NCBI RefSeq assembly: GCF_014650455.1
Contig: NZ_BMUZ01000013.1
Location: 124,001 to 188,000, forward strand
Source of the DNA: Streptomyces xanthochromogenes
Lineage (GTDB): Bacteria > Actinomycetota > Actinomycetes > Streptomycetales > Streptomycetaceae
Length of the DNA: 64,000 nucleotides
Reading direction: 5' to 3'
Part shown: in pieces, positions 23,925 through 32,340 of the stretch
How the letters are laid out: the number at the start of each line of letters is the position of its first letter
Numbering within the stretch: position 1 is the first letter of the stretch
Translations under genes and position numbers: made by a program
Notes under the pieces: generated by a model
What the model was told of the DNA's origin: nothing
Database searches by the model: none
The model's input: the letters and a program-made list of their open reading frames with translations, nothing else

Positions 23925-24938
23925 TCAAGCCGCCCCGTGGCAGTCCCCGTAGTTGACCCCAGAGCCGCACCAGCAGTCGGCGCCGCGGCCGGGGGGCCAG
24001 GAGGTGGCTCGGGCTCGGGCGGCCAGGGTGGTGGCGTATTGGGGGAGGAGGTCGGCGTTGGCGGGGGAGGAGGCTTCGGAGGCGGCGAAGGCCTCGTAGG
24101 AGGGGACCGTGGCCGTCACGATGCCCAGGTTCGGCGTGCCGGCCGCGGCCAGTTCGCGCAGGGAGGCCTCGATGTCCAGCAAGTGGGCCGCGTGCGTGGG
24201 GTATTCGGACTGCAGCTCGGGATACGCCGTCAGGAGTTCGTCCAGTTCCGGTTCCGGCCAGTGCAGGACCGCGACCGGGAACGGGCGGGACAGGGCGGCA
24301 CGGTAGCTGCCCAACTCGGCCCGCAGGCGGGCGAGTTCGGCCTGGAGTTCGGCCGGGTCCTCCGAGCCGAGGGACCACAGGCGCTTGGGGTCGTGGAGTT
24401 CGTCCAGGGAGATCGGTGCCGTGTGCAGGTCGTCGGCCAGGGTGTCCCAGTCGTCGTGCGGCAGCGCGAGCAGGCGGCGCACCCGGTGGCGGGTGGTGAC
24501 CAGGGACTGGGTGCTGTACGGGATCGCCCTCGTGTCGACCGTGGCCTCGGCGATGCCCAGGAGCGTCAGGGCCCTGGTCAGGGAGGCGTGGGCGAGGTCC
24601 AGTTCGTCGTGGGCCTCAAGGGTCTCGGCGACGATCTCCCAGGCCGCCGGGTCCAGCGGGGCCGCTGCCCGGATGCCCTCGATGATCGCGCGGGCCTCCG
24701 GCTCGTGGCCGTACTCCCACAGGTTCGCCGCCTTGAACGCCTTCACCAGGTGCGGGTGGTCCACCCTCGTGGACAGCAGGCGGTCGTAGAGCGTGGTCGC
24801 CCGGGGGCGGTCGCCGGAGAGCTCCAGGTGGGCCGCGGCCTGGAGCAGCAGGGGCTCCTGGTCCTCCGGGTACTGGTCCGCGGTGCGCAGCAGACGCTCG
24901 GCTTCGGCGGTGTGATCGGCAGGCGTGTCGGGGCGCAT
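23925..24938 (-). CDS. SEC-C motif tetratricopeptide-like protein
   Basis: 337 residues; function unknown. The N-terminal half is helical with tetratricopeptide-like periodicity (AEAERLLRTADQYPEDQEPLL; TTLYDRLLSTRVDHPHLVKAF; AWEIVAETLEAHDELDLAHASL across 10-115). The C terminus ends in a SEC-C zinc motif, CWCGSGVNYGDCH, the same ligand pattern found in SecA. SEC-C proteins of this kind may bind ribosomes or other partners through the zinc motif. I choose ATG 24938, since TACGGT seven bases before it fits a leaderless promoter; GTG 24947 is the alternative. It lies just right of the low-GC region and returns to normal Streptomyces composition. Confidence 0.88.
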   Translation of the reverse strand: MRPDTPADHTAEAERLLRTADQYPEDQEPLLLQAAAHLELSGDRPRATTLYDRLLSTRVDHPHLVKAFKAANLWEYGHEPEARAIIEGIRAAAPLDPAAWEIVAETLEAHDELDLAHASLTRALTLLGIAEATVDTRAIPYSTQSLVTTRHRVRRLLALPHDDWDTLADDLHTAPISLDELHDPKRLWSLGSEDPAELQAELARLRAELGSYRAALSRPFPVAVLHWPEPELDELLTAYPELQSEYPTHAAHLLDIEASLRELAAAGTPNLGIVTATVPSYEAFAASEASSPANADLLPQYATTLAARARATSWPPGRGADCWCGSGVNYGDCHGAA

Positions 24939-24945
24939 GAGGGAC

Positions 24946-24951
24946 ACCGTA
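24946..24951 (-). promoter_or_regulatory. Candidate -10 box for the SEC-C gene
   Basis: On the minus strand TACGGT ends seven bases before ATG 24938; no ribosome binding site is seen, so a leaderless mRNA is likely. Confidence 0.4.
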
Positions 24952-25042
24952 CTGCCGTACGGGTGCCCGGCGGAGGGCGCTTCCGGCCCAGGGCGGTCGA
25001 CTGCGTCACGTCGTGGGCCTGGTGAGTTGCCGCCCCGGCACC

Positions 25043-25048
25043 TAGCCT
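25043..25048 (+). promoter_or_regulatory. Candidate -10 box for the class E sortase gene
   Basis: TAGCCT ends six bases before GTG 25055, consistent with a leaderless transcript. Confidence 0.4.
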
Positions 25049-25054
25049 GCGCCC

Positions 25055-25927
25055 GTGCGCACAGGGATACCGGTACCGGTGAGGGTGCAGGGCGGACGGG
25101 GACGCGGACCCGGGCGCGGGCCGCGGGCTCGGGCGGCTCGCGGGCTGTGGGTCGGCGCGGAGCTCGCCGTCACGGTCGGGCTCCTCGTGCTGCTGCTCGT
25201 CGCGCACCAACTGTGGTGGACCAATCGGGAGGCCCGTGCCGAGGCCCGCGACACCGTCCACTCACTTGAGGATCAGTGGGGAGCCCCGGGCTCGGACCGC
25301 GCCGGTGATCCCTCCGGTCGGTCCGGTCTGGCCGGTTCATCCGATCCGTCCGATCCATCTGATTCGTCGCAGGCCTCGCCCGCCGCCGGTGACGAGGACG
25401 CCGCCGTGGAGGGCGGGCCCCGGGCCGGCGCCCCCGGTGGTGGCGCCGCGTCCGGAGGGAAGAGCACGCCGCGTGGAGATCAGGCGTACGCCGTCATCCG
25501 GATTCCGCGGATCGGGGTCACGGCACCCATCGCGGAGGGGATCAGCAAGGCCGGGGTGCTCGACAAGGGGTACGTCGGGCACTACGTGGGGACCGCTCAG
25601 CCGGGGCAGGCCGGGAACTTCGCGCTCGCCGGGCACCGCAACACCCACGGTGAGCCGTTCCGCTACATCAACCGGCTGCGGGTGGGGGACTCCGTCGTCG
25701 TCGAGACCCGGGACACCGTCTATGCGTATGTGGTCGACTCGCTCCTGCCGCAGACCTCCTCGCGCGACGGCGGGACCATAGCTCCCGTCCCCCGTAGCGT
25801 CGTCAAGCCCTCGTACGGGTACAGCGCGCCCGGGCGTTACATCACGCTCACCACCTGCACACCCGAGTTCACCTCCACCTACCGGCTCGTCGTGTGGGGG
25901 AAGTTGCGGGCGAGCCGTCCGCGCTAG
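25055..25927 (+). CDS. Class E sortase
   Basis: 290 residues. Transpeptidase that cleaves a C-terminal sorting motif (usually LAxTG for this class) and joins surface proteins to peptidoglycan. A basic N-terminal tail (RGRGPGRGPRARAARG) precedes one membrane helix (LAVTVGLLVLLLVAHQLWW), so the enzyme faces outward. A Ser/Asp/Pro-rich stalk (70-140) leads to the sortase barrel with catalytic His in LAGHRNTHGEP (about 197), Cys in LTTCTPEF (about 269) and Arg in YRLVVWG (about 280). ATG-less GTG 25055 start; probably leaderless. No obvious LAxTG substrate gene is adjacent; an LPDTG protein lies 7 kb downstream. Confidence 0.94.
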   Translation: MRTGIPVPVRVQGGRGRGPGRGPRARAARGLWVGAELAVTVGLLVLLLVAHQLWWTNREARAEARDTVHSLEDQWGAPGSDRAGDPSGRSGLAGSSDPSDPSDSSQASPAAGDEDAAVEGGPRAGAPGGGAASGGKSTPRGDQAYAVIRIPRIGVTAPIAEGISKAGVLDKGYVGHYVGTAQPGQAGNFALAGHRNTHGEPFRYINRLRVGDSVVVETRDTVYAYVVDSLLPQTSSRDGGTIAPVPRSVVKPSYGYSAPGRYITLTTCTPEFTSTYRLVVWGKLRASRPR

Positions 25928-25936
25928 CGTTCGGGG

Positions 25937-26149
25937 ATGCGTCGTCGTCGATCTCATGTGCTCTGGCTGGGGGTGCCCTATCTGCTGTACCTGGGGGCGC
26001 TGCCCTTGGTGAACAAGGTGCGGCCCGTGGTCTTCGGACTCCCCTTCCTCTTCTTCTGGTTGCTGGTCGCGACCCTGGCCACTCCGCTCGCCGTCTGGCT
26101 CACCTGGCGGGGAGACCACCGGGGCGAACGCCGGGGGAGGTCGCGATGA
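25937..26149 (+). CDS. DUF3311 small membrane protein
   Basis: 70 residues with two membrane segments (LWLGVPYLLYLGALPLVN and VFGLPFLFFWLLVATLATP) and basic ends. DUF3311 proteins are nearly always encoded directly upstream of a solute:sodium symporter and are thought to be a small accessory subunit. Its stop overlaps the symporter start by ATGA. TAGCGT, six bases before ATG 25937 and overlapping the sortase stop codon, may be its own -10 box. Confidence 0.92.
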   Translation: MRRRRSHVLWLGVPYLLYLGALPLVNKVRPVVFGLPFLFFWLLVATLATPLAVWLTWRGDHRGERRGRSR

Positions 26150-27657
26150 GCAGCGCTGCTGTTGCCACGTCCGTCTTCGGCGTCTTCATGGTCGCCACCG
26201 TCGCCCTCGGGCTCTTCGCCGTGCGCGGCCGCGGCGGCGGGGGCGGTGGGCTCACCGAGTGGTCGGTGGGCGGGCGGAGCCTGGGGACCGTGTTCATCTG
26301 GGTGCTGATGGCGGGCGAGAGCTACACCAGCTTCAGCTATCTGGGCGCCGCGGGCTGGGGCTACAACTACGGTGCGCCGGTGCTGTATGTGGTCGCCTAC
26401 ATGTCCTGCGGCTATGCCGTCGGCTATGTGGTCGGGCCCATGTTGTGGGCGTACGCGAAGAAGCACGGGCTTGTGGGGATCACCGACATGGTGGCCCACC
26501 GGTACGGGAGGCCCTGGGTGGGGGCGCTCGTCGCGCTGCTCGCCACCGTGTTCCTGCTCCCGTACATCCAGCTGCAGATCACCGGCATGGGCGTCGTCGT
26601 CTCGACGATCTCCTACGGGGCGATCTCCCTCAACTGGGCCTATTTCATCGCCTTCGCGGTCACCACGGGGTTCGTGGTCGTCAGCGGGCTGCGCGGCAGC
26701 GCCTGGGTGTCGGTGCTCAAGGACGTGCTCGTCATCGCGACCCTCGCCTTCCTGGCGGTCTATGTGCCGCTGCACTACTTCGGCGGGTACGGGGACTTCC
26801 TCGATCGGGTCGTGAACGAGAAGAGCGACTGGCTTACGTTGCCGGGCCACGGCGGGACCTTCGGGCAGGCGTGGTTCGCCACCACATCCGTCCTCAACTC
26901 CCTCACCGTGGTGATCTTCCCGACCACCGTCGCCGGGTACCTCGGGGCGCGCAGCGCCGATGCGCTGCGGCGCAACGCCATCCTGCTGCCCGCCTACAAC
27001 GTGCTGCTCTTCGTGCCGATGCTGCTGGGCATGGCCGCGATCTTCGTGGTGCCGGGGCTGGCCGGGGCCGACTCCAATCTCGCGCTGTTCAAGCTGGTCG
27101 TCGACTCGCTGCCCGCCTGGACCGTCGGCCTGATCGGGGTGGCGGCGGCGCTCTCGTCGATTGTGCCGATGGCGGTGTTCATGCTGGTCATCGGAACGAT
27201 GTGGGGGCGCAGCGTGCTCTCGCTGGTGCCGCGGCTGCGGGAGCGGCAGAAGGCGGCCTCGCAGGTCGTGGTGGTCGTCGCCGGAGCGCTCGCGCTGCTC
27301 ATGACCTACGCCGTGCCCAACACGCTCGTACGGCTTTCGCTCATCTCCTACGAGGGGATGGCTCAGCTGCTGCCGATGCTGCTTCTGGGCCTCGTGTGGC
27401 GGAAGTTGACCCTGGTGGGAGGTCTCGCGGGGCTCGCGGTGGGGGTCGCGGTGGTCTGCGGCTTCGTCTTCACCGATCACGATCCGGTGTGGGGCGTCAA
27501 CGCGGGGATCGTCGCCCTGGGCGTCAACCTCCTTGTGGCGCTTGCCGTTTCGTTCCTCGGGCCGCGGGAGGTGCCGGTGGGTGACGACGACGATGTGCTG
27601 GCCCGTGATCCCATCCACGACGGTGACGAGATGGGGTCCGCCGCGGTTCGGACGTGA
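26146..27657 (+). CDS. Sodium:solute symporter family permease (MctP-like)
   Basis: 503 residues with about 13 membrane helices of the SSS family. Motifs include TEWSVGGRSLGTVFIWVLMAGESY near 30-55 (the usual WxxGGRxLG and sodium-site region), GYNYGAPVLYVVAYMSCGYAVGY, GLVGITDMVAHRYG and GLVWRKLTLVGGLAGLAVG. With the small DUF3311 partner immediately upstream, the nearest characterised model is the monocarboxylate uptake permease MctP (lactate, pyruvate, propionate). Substrate inferred from context only. ATG 26146 has GGGGGAGG upstream. The tail is acidic. Confidence 0.9.
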   Translation: MSSAAVATSVFGVFMVATVALGLFAVRGRGGGGGGLTEWSVGGRSLGTVFIWVLMAGESYTSFSYLGAAGWGYNYGAPVLYVVAYMSCGYAVGYVVGPMLWAYAKKHGLVGITDMVAHRYGRPWVGALVALLATVFLLPYIQLQITGMGVVVSTISYGAISLNWAYFIAFAVTTGFVVVSGLRGSAWVSVLKDVLVIATLAFLAVYVPLHYFGGYGDFLDRVVNEKSDWLTLPGHGGTFGQAWFATTSVLNSLTVVIFPTTVAGYLGARSADALRRNAILLPAYNVLLFVPMLLGMAAIFVVPGLAGADSNLALFKLVVDSLPAWTVGLIGVAAALSSIVPMAVFMLVIGTMWGRSVLSLVPRLRERQKAASQVVVVVAGALALLMTYAVPNTLVRLSLISYEGMAQLLPMLLLGLVWRKLTLVGGLAGLAVGVAVVCGFVFTDHDPVWGVNAGIVALGVNLLVALAVSFLGPREVPVGDDDDVLARDPIHDGDEMGSAAVRT

Positions 27658-27682
27658 CGTCCCGCCCCTGTCCGGCCAGCCG

Positions 27683-29179
27683 CTAGCCGCGCGGGCGCAG
27701 CATCGCCGTCAGTGCCGCGGCCCCCGCCGCGAGGGCCGCCGAGAGGACGAGCGCGGTGTCCGGGCCCGCCGGTGCCACCGCGATCGTCAGGGCGACGCCC
27801 GCGGACGAACCGATGTAGCGGGCCGTGTTGTTGGCGCCCGAGCCCATCGCGGCGCGCTCGGCCGGAACCGATTCGACGGCGAGGCGGGGGAGCGCGGCAT
27901 TCAGGAGCCCGCTGCCGATGCCCGCGAGCAGGAGGCCGGGGACGAGGCGCGGGAGCGGGCCGGAGGCGAGGGCGCCCAGCATCGCGAGGACTCCGGCGGC
28001 GTGCAGGACGAAGCCGATGGCCAACTGGTGGCGGGCGCCGACGCGGCCGGCGAGCCGCCTGGCCTGGAGCGCGACCACGAACGCGGAGCCCGACCACAGC
28101 ACGAACAGCCAGGCGGCGTTCATCGGTGAGGTGCCGAGGGAGCGGCTGAGCAGCGCCGGCAGATAGCTGAAGAAGCTGATCACGGCGAGGCCGGTGAACA
28201 GGGCACCCGCCGACGAGGCGAGGAACTCCGCGCGGCGGAAGAGCGCCAGGTCGATCATGGGGGACCCGGCGCGGCGCTCGACGAGGACGAAGGCGGCCGT
28301 CAGGGCGGCGGCGGCCACCAGCAGGACGAGCACCGCGGGGCGCAGCCAGCCGTCGCGGCCCAGGGTCAGCGCGCCGATCAGGGCGGTGAAGGCCAGGCTC
28401 AGCGTGAGCGCGGCCGGCACGTCCGGGCGGCCGCCGCGCGGGGCCCGCGACTCGGTGAGGGCGCGCAGCGCGACCCCGGCGGTGACCAGTGCCGGGACGG
28501 CCAACACCCCGTATATCAAACGCCAGTTGAGAGTGGCGAGGGCGCCGGCGAGGAGCGGGCCGAGGGCGATGCCGCCGCTGACGAAGGCGCCCCACACTCC
28601 GGTGGCGCGGATGCGGGCGGAGCCCGCGGGGAAGGCGGCGACGAGCAGGCCGAGGCTGCTGGCGAGGATGGCGGCCGATGCCATGCCCTGCGCGACCCGG
28701 GCGAGGGTGAAGGTCAGGGTGGTCGGGGCGAGCGCGCCGAGCGCCATCGTGATCCCGAGCGCGAGGGTGCCGGCCAGGAAGACCCGGCGGCGTCCGTGGT
28801 CGTCGGCGAGGCTGCCCGCGATCAGGAGCAGCGCGGCGAGGCCGAGTGGGGCGCCGTTGAGCAGCCAGGCCTGGGCGGAGAGCGCGGTGTGGAAGGACGC
28901 GGTCATGCCGGGCAGGGTCAGCATCGGGGCGGTGTAGTTCATCAGCGCGACGGCGGTGGCGGCGCTGGTGACGGCGAGCGTGGCGCCGGGCCGGACGACG
29001 CCGGGGTGTGCGAGTCCGGGGCGGGCGGGTCCGGGGCCCGGATCGGCGCCCGGGTCGGTGGCTTCGACCTCGACCTCGACCTCGGCCTCGGCCTCGACCT
29101 CCGCCGCGTGCGCGGTCGAGGCCGTCGAGGTGGCGTGGCCGGTCGGGGTGACGTGGGTGGTGCGTGCTGCCTGCGTCAT
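27683..29179 (-). CDS. MFS drug/solute exporter
   Basis: 498 residues, 12-14 membrane helices. A hydrophilic N-terminal tail with Glu-Val/Glu-Ala repeats (encoded by a hexamer repeat at 29061-29106) precedes the first helix. The loop 2-3 motif is GSLADDHGRRRVFLAGTLALG (the MFS motif A, G-x-L-a-D-x-x-G-R-r), and GVWGAFVSGGIALGPLLAG fits motif C of drug exporters. I start at ATG 29179, which has GAGGG six to seven bases upstream. A HxlR-type regulator is divergent, with two matching palindromes between them, so the exporter is probably repressed until its ligand is present. Substrate unknown. Confidence 0.9.
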   Translation of the reverse strand: MTQAARTTHVTPTGHATSTASTAHAAEVEAEAEVEVEVEATDPGADPGPGPARPGLAHPGVVRPGATLAVTSAATAVALMNYTAPMLTLPGMTASFHTALSAQAWLLNGAPLGLAALLLIAGSLADDHGRRRVFLAGTLALGITMALGALAPTTLTFTLARVAQGMASAAILASSLGLLVAAFPAGSARIRATGVWGAFVSGGIALGPLLAGALATLNWRLIYGVLAVPALVTAGVALRALTESRAPRGGRPDVPAALTLSLAFTALIGALTLGRDGWLRPAVLVLLVAAAALTAAFVLVERRAGSPMIDLALFRRAEFLASSAGALFTGLAVISFFSYLPALLSRSLGTSPMNAAWLFVLWSGSAFVVALQARRLAGRVGARHQLAIGFVLHAAGVLAMLGALASGPLPRLVPGLLLAGIGSGLLNAALPRLAVESVPAERAAMGSGANNTARYIGSSAGVALTIAVAPAGPDTALVLSAALAAGAAALTAMLRPRG

Positions 29180-29346
29180 GGATTCCCTCACCAAGGCGTG
29201 GTCGGTTCGGTCGCGCGTCGGGGTGCGGGCCCGGTCCGGCTCGCGACAAGCCCAGTCGCGCGGTGGGCCCCGGGATGGGGCCGGTCCCGCGGTGGGTTCA
29301 GTCCCGCGCTGGGTTCATGCACGGGTTCGCTCATGGGTTCCTTCAT

Positions 29347-29408
29347 GGGTTCAGTGAATGAACCCGATCTGTCTCCGACCCTAGCATCGAAGGTTCGTTC
29401 AGTGAACC
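29347..29408. promoter_or_regulatory. Twin HxlR-type operators in the MFS/HxlR divergent promoter
   Basis: GGTTCAGTGAATGAACC (29348-29364) and GGTTCGTTCAGTGAACC (29392-29408). Each has GGTTC/GAACC ends, and one is the reverse complement of the other with two changes. The second site ends eight bases before the -10 box TAGGCT, where a bound repressor would block the regulator promoter. Further half sites (GGGTTC) are scattered at 29295-29350. Confidence 0.72.
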
Positions 29409-29415
29409 CAGGCGG

Positions 29416-29421
29416 TAGGCT
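29416..29421 (+). promoter_or_regulatory. Candidate -10 box of a leaderless HxlR transcript
   Basis: TAGGCT ends seven bases before ATG 29429. It directly follows the second operator. Confidence 0.5.
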
Positions 29422-29428
29422 GGGGTGC

Positions 29429-29962
29429 ATGGCTCTCGGCAAGGACTACGACTACGCGGCGCAGGAGTGCTCCATCGCGCGGGCACTGGAGATCGTCGGC
29501 GAGCGCTGGACCCTGCTGGTCGTGCGGGACGCGCTGTACGGAGTGCGCCGCTACAACGACTTCCTGGTCCACCTCAAGATCCCGCGGGCCGTGCTCGCCG
29601 CCCGCCTCCAGTCGCTGACCGAGGCCGGGGTCCTGGAGAAGCGCCGCTATCAGGAGTCGCCGCCGCGCGACGAGTACGTACCGACGGAACTGGGGCGGGC
29701 GCTGTGGCCGGCGCTGCGGGCGCTCGGGCTGTGGGGGCGGGCGTTCAACCCGGACGCACGGCCGATGCGGACCTTCCACCATGCCGAGTGCGGTACGGAA
29801 CTCGGCTCGTACGGGGAGTGCCCGCAGTGCGGGCGAACCGTCGACCCCGCGGACGTCGAGATGCGGCCGGGTCCCGGGCTCGGGCCGGCCGAGGACGCCG
29901 TGAGCCGAGCGCTGCGGGCCCCGAGGCGGCTCCTGGAACCGCTCGAACTCCAGCCGCGCTGA
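29429..29962 (+). CDS. HxlR family transcriptional regulator with a C-terminal zinc ribbon
   Basis: 177 residues. Winged-helix HxlR domain at about 10-100: CSIARALEIVGERWTLLVVRDALYGVRRYNDF in two stretches, RAVLAARLQSLTEAGVLEKRRYQ and YVPTELGRALWPALRAL. Cys11 sits where HxlR-type redox sensors carry their reactive Cys. The C-terminal 75 residues add a zinc-ribbon-like motif (HHAECGTELGSYGECPQCGR), an uncommon extra. Divergent from the MFS exporter with paired operators, so it most likely represses that gene and itself. ATG 29429 is a leaderless start. Confidence 0.92.
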   Translation: MALGKDYDYAAQECSIARALEIVGERWTLLVVRDALYGVRRYNDFLVHLKIPRAVLAARLQSLTEAGVLEKRRYQESPPRDEYVPTELGRALWPALRALGLWGRAFNPDARPMRTFHHAECGTELGSYGECPQCGRTVDPADVEMRPGPGLGPAEDAVSRALRAPRRLLEPLELQPR

Positions 29963-30152
29963 ACTCCGTTGGCCCGGTCCGTCCGATCCGGCCCCGCCCG
30001 CTCCCGCGCCCGATCCGGCCCGTGCGCTCCAGCCCCGTCCGCGCCGACCCCGTCCGCTCCGGCTTCGCCCTTGCGACGGCGACCCCCGTCCGGGCGTCGT
30101 GTATAACGGCTGGAAGGAAAACCCCGGTGGAACCAGAGCGAGGGAGGGTGGC

Positions 30153-30476
30153 ATGAGCGGCGTCATCGCACGGTGCGCACGCCTCGCCCGGCCGCTGCTC
30201 GGGCTCTTCCTCTTCCTGCTGGCCCAGGCCGTCCTCGTCGAGGGCGGCATGCTCTCGGCCGCCGTCGCGCTCGCCGCGACCGCCGCCGCGGGTTCCGCGC
30301 TCGCCGTCTGCGCCACGCTCGCCTCGCGGGCGGTGCCGCAGGTGGCCCGCACCCGGGTGCGTACCGCGATCCGGGACCGGGAACGGCGTACCGCCTTCCT
30401 GCCGCAGCGCGACCCCGACGCCTCCGGGCGGCCCAGGCCCCGAGCGCCCGGGGCTCTCGTCCCGACGGCCGCGTAG
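30153..30476 (+). CDS. Small membrane protein upstream of YidC paralogue (DUF6412-like)
   Basis: 107 residues. Two membrane segments (RPLLGLFLFLLAQAVLV and LSAAVALAATAAAGSALAVCAT), then a basic C-terminal tail (RTRVRTAIRDRERRTAFLPQRDPDASG). Small proteins of this shape lie next to the second YidC in streptomycetes; I recall the name DUF6412 but cannot confirm it. ATG 30153 has GGGAGG about six bases upstream. It may be cotranscribed with yidC 105 bp downstream. Confidence 0.75.
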   Translation: MSGVIARCARLARPLLGLFLFLLAQAVLVEGGMLSAAVALAATAAAGSALAVCATLASRAVPQVARTRVRTAIRDRERRTAFLPQRDPDASGRPRPRAPGALVPTAA

Positions 30477-30581
30477 GGGCACCCTCGTACCTCCGCTCCG
30501 CCCGGCTCGTCACGCCGACCGGCACATCACGCATGTGCGCCCACGTGTCATTCCTGACGAGACGCCCCGGAGGGCTTCGCC

Positions 30582-31349
30582 ATGTTCACCTCACTCTTCA
30601 GCGCTTTCGCGAGCCTCGCCGCACATCTGGCCGGCCTGCTCGAACCGCTCTTCCACGGTGCGTCCACGGCCGCGGCGATCGTGCTCTTCACTGCTCTTGT
30701 ACGTCTCGCTGTGCACCCTCTGTCGCGGCAGGCAGCGCGGGGTCAGAAGGCGCAAGCCAGGTTGCGGCCGCAGATGACCGCGTTGCGCGAGAAGCACGGC
30801 AAGGACAGCAAGGCACTCCAGAAAGCGGTCATGGAGCTGCATGCCGCGGAGAAGGTGTCGCCGCTGTCCGGCTGCCTGCCGAGCCTGCTCCAGATGCCGG
30901 CGTTCTTCCTGCTCTACCACCTGTTCTCCAGCGCGCGGATCGGCGGCAAGGCGAACGCGCTGCTCGATCACACCCTTTTCGCGGCGCCGCTCGGCGGGAA
31001 CTGGACGCAGGCGCTCGGCGACGGCGGGATCTTCGGGCCGCGCGGACTCGTGTACCTCGTGCTGTTCGCCGTCGTCGCCGCCGTGGCCACCTTCAACTTC
31101 CGGCGGATGAAGCGGCAGATGGCGGCCAACCCCGTGGTCGCGCCGGGCGGGCAGGACGCGGTGCCGGGGATGGCGGCGATGAACAAGTTCATGCCGCTGC
31201 TGTCCTTCGCCACGCTGTTCAGCGTCGCCGTGGTGCCGCTCGCCGCCGCGCTCTACGTCGTGACCAGCACCACCTGGACCGCCGTCGAGCGGGCCTTCCT
31301 CTACAAGGACATGCTGCCCGCGCCCGCCGCGCTGGCCACGGCCGCATAG
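30582..31349 (+). CDS. YidC/Oxa1 family membrane insertase (second copy)
   Basis: 255 residues. Helps membrane proteins insert and fold. Short form lacking the large periplasmic domain; five core helices are visible. The conserved first-helix region FTALVRLAVHPLSRQAARGQKAQARLRPQ has the positively charged Arg in the hydrophilic groove, then the cytoplasmic coiled-coil region and SGCLPSLLQMPAFFLLYHLF, GLVYLVLFAVVAAVATFNFRRMKRQM and a last helix MPLLSFATLFSVAVVPLAAALYVVTS. It is not next to rpmH/rnpA, so it is a paralogue, not the main copy. ATG 30582 has GGAGG eight bases upstream. Confidence 0.93.
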   Translation: MFTSLFSAFASLAAHLAGLLEPLFHGASTAAAIVLFTALVRLAVHPLSRQAARGQKAQARLRPQMTALREKHGKDSKALQKAVMELHAAEKVSPLSGCLPSLLQMPAFFLLYHLFSSARIGGKANALLDHTLFAAPLGGNWTQALGDGGIFGPRGLVYLVLFAVVAAVATFNFRRMKRQMAANPVVAPGGQDAVPGMAAMNKFMPLLSFATLFSVAVVPLAAALYVVTSTTWTAVERAFLYKDMLPAPAALATAA

Positions 31350-31412
31350 CACCCTGGACCTTGGTTACGGTCCAGTTTGTGAACGGGGTCTTGCGGACTG
31401 GACGTCTTCCTT

Positions 31413-31432
31413 GGAGGATCGGACGATCCTCC
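31413..31432. promoter_or_regulatory. Perfect palindrome upstream of the FAH-family gene
   Basis: GGAGGATC and GATCCTCC are exact inverted arms around GGAC, 50 bp before the gene start. A weaker one, TGGACC/GGTCCA, lies at 31355-31374. Likely operator for a GntR- or IclR-type repressor, regulator unknown. Confidence 0.45.
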
Positions 31433-31482
31433 GATGGCCGCTACCCATCGGCCGGGCCCCGCTCGACCAAGGGAGACTGACC

Positions 31483-32340
31483 ATGAAGCTGCTGCGCGTA
31501 GGCAACGCCGGTGATGAGCGTCCGGCGCTGCTCGACGCCGACGGAACCCTGCGGGACCTGTCCGGCCTTGTGAGCGACATCGACGGCGCACTGCTCGCCG
31601 ACGAGTTCGCCCTGGACCGGATACGTGCCGCGGCGGACACCGGCGTGCTGCCCGCGCTCGACGACTCCGGTGCGCGCATCGGGCCGCCGGTGGGGCGGAT
31701 CGGCAAGGTCGTGTGCATCGGGCTGAACTACCACGACCACGCGGAGGAGACCGGGGCGGCGATTCCGGCCGAGCCCGTCATCTTCTTCAAGGCGGCGGAC
31801 ACGGTCGTCGGGCCGAACGACACGGTGCTCGTGCCGCGCCGCTCGGTGAAGACGGACTGGGAGGTCGAACTCGCCATCGTCATCGGCCGCACCGCGCGGT
31901 ACGTGAGCGACGACGAGGACCCGCTGGCGTACGTCGCCGGGTACGCGGTGTCGCACGACGTGTCGGAGCGGGAGTTCCAGATCGAGCGCGGCGGCACGTG
32001 GGACAAGGGCAAGAACTGCGAGACGTTCAACCCGCTCGGGCCGTGGCTGGTCACCCGGGACGAGGTCCCGGACCCGCAGGCGCTCTCCCTGAAGCTCTGG
32101 GTCAACGGGGAGCTCAAGCAGGACGGGTCGACGGCCCAGCAGATCTTCCCCGTCGCGGAGGTCGTCCGGTACGTCAGCCAGTTCATGACGCTGTACCCGG
32201 GGGACGTCATCAACACGGGTACCCCTGCGGGGGTGGCCATGGGGCAGCCCGAGCCCAAGCCGTACCTGCGGGCGGGGGACGTCGTGGAGCTGGAGGTCTC
32301 CGGGCTGGGGCGGCAGCGGCAGGGGTTGAAGGACGCGTAG
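31483..32340 (+). CDS. Fumarylacetoacetate hydrolase-fold protein
   Basis: 285 residues. Metal-dependent hydrolase or isomerase of the FAH superfamily, which acts on acylpyruvates and hydroxymuconate-like intermediates of aromatic catabolism. N-terminal domain (1-70) then the catalytic core: KVVCIGLNYHDHAEE (about 75-90), EPVIFFKAADTVVGPNDTVLVP, WEVELAIVIGRTAR with the metal-binding E...E...D set, GYAVSHDVSEREFQIERGGTWDKGKN and NTGTPAGVAMG. It is closest to ureidoglycolate lyase/2-hydroxyhepta-2,4-diene-1,7-dioate isomerase-type members, but the substrate cannot be fixed. ATG 31483 has GGGAGA upstream. Single gene with a palindrome in its promoter. Confidence 0.9.
   Translation: MKLLRVGNAGDERPALLDADGTLRDLSGLVSDIDGALLADEFALDRIRAAADTGVLPALDDSGARIGPPVGRIGKVVCIGLNYHDHAEETGAAIPAEPVIFFKAADTVVGPNDTVLVPRRSVKTDWEVELAIVIGRTARYVSDDEDPLAYVAGYAVSHDVSEREFQIERGGTWDKGKNCETFNPLGPWLVTRDEVPDPQALSLKLWVNGELKQDGSTAQQIFPVAEVVRYVSQFMTLYPGDVINTGTPAGVAMGQPEPKPYLRAGDVVELEVSGLGRQRQGLKDA

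Noticed and set aside
25978..27618. 546-codon frame opposite the symporter
   Set aside because: His/Arg/Glu-rich shadow of a membrane-protein gene, with no start signal.
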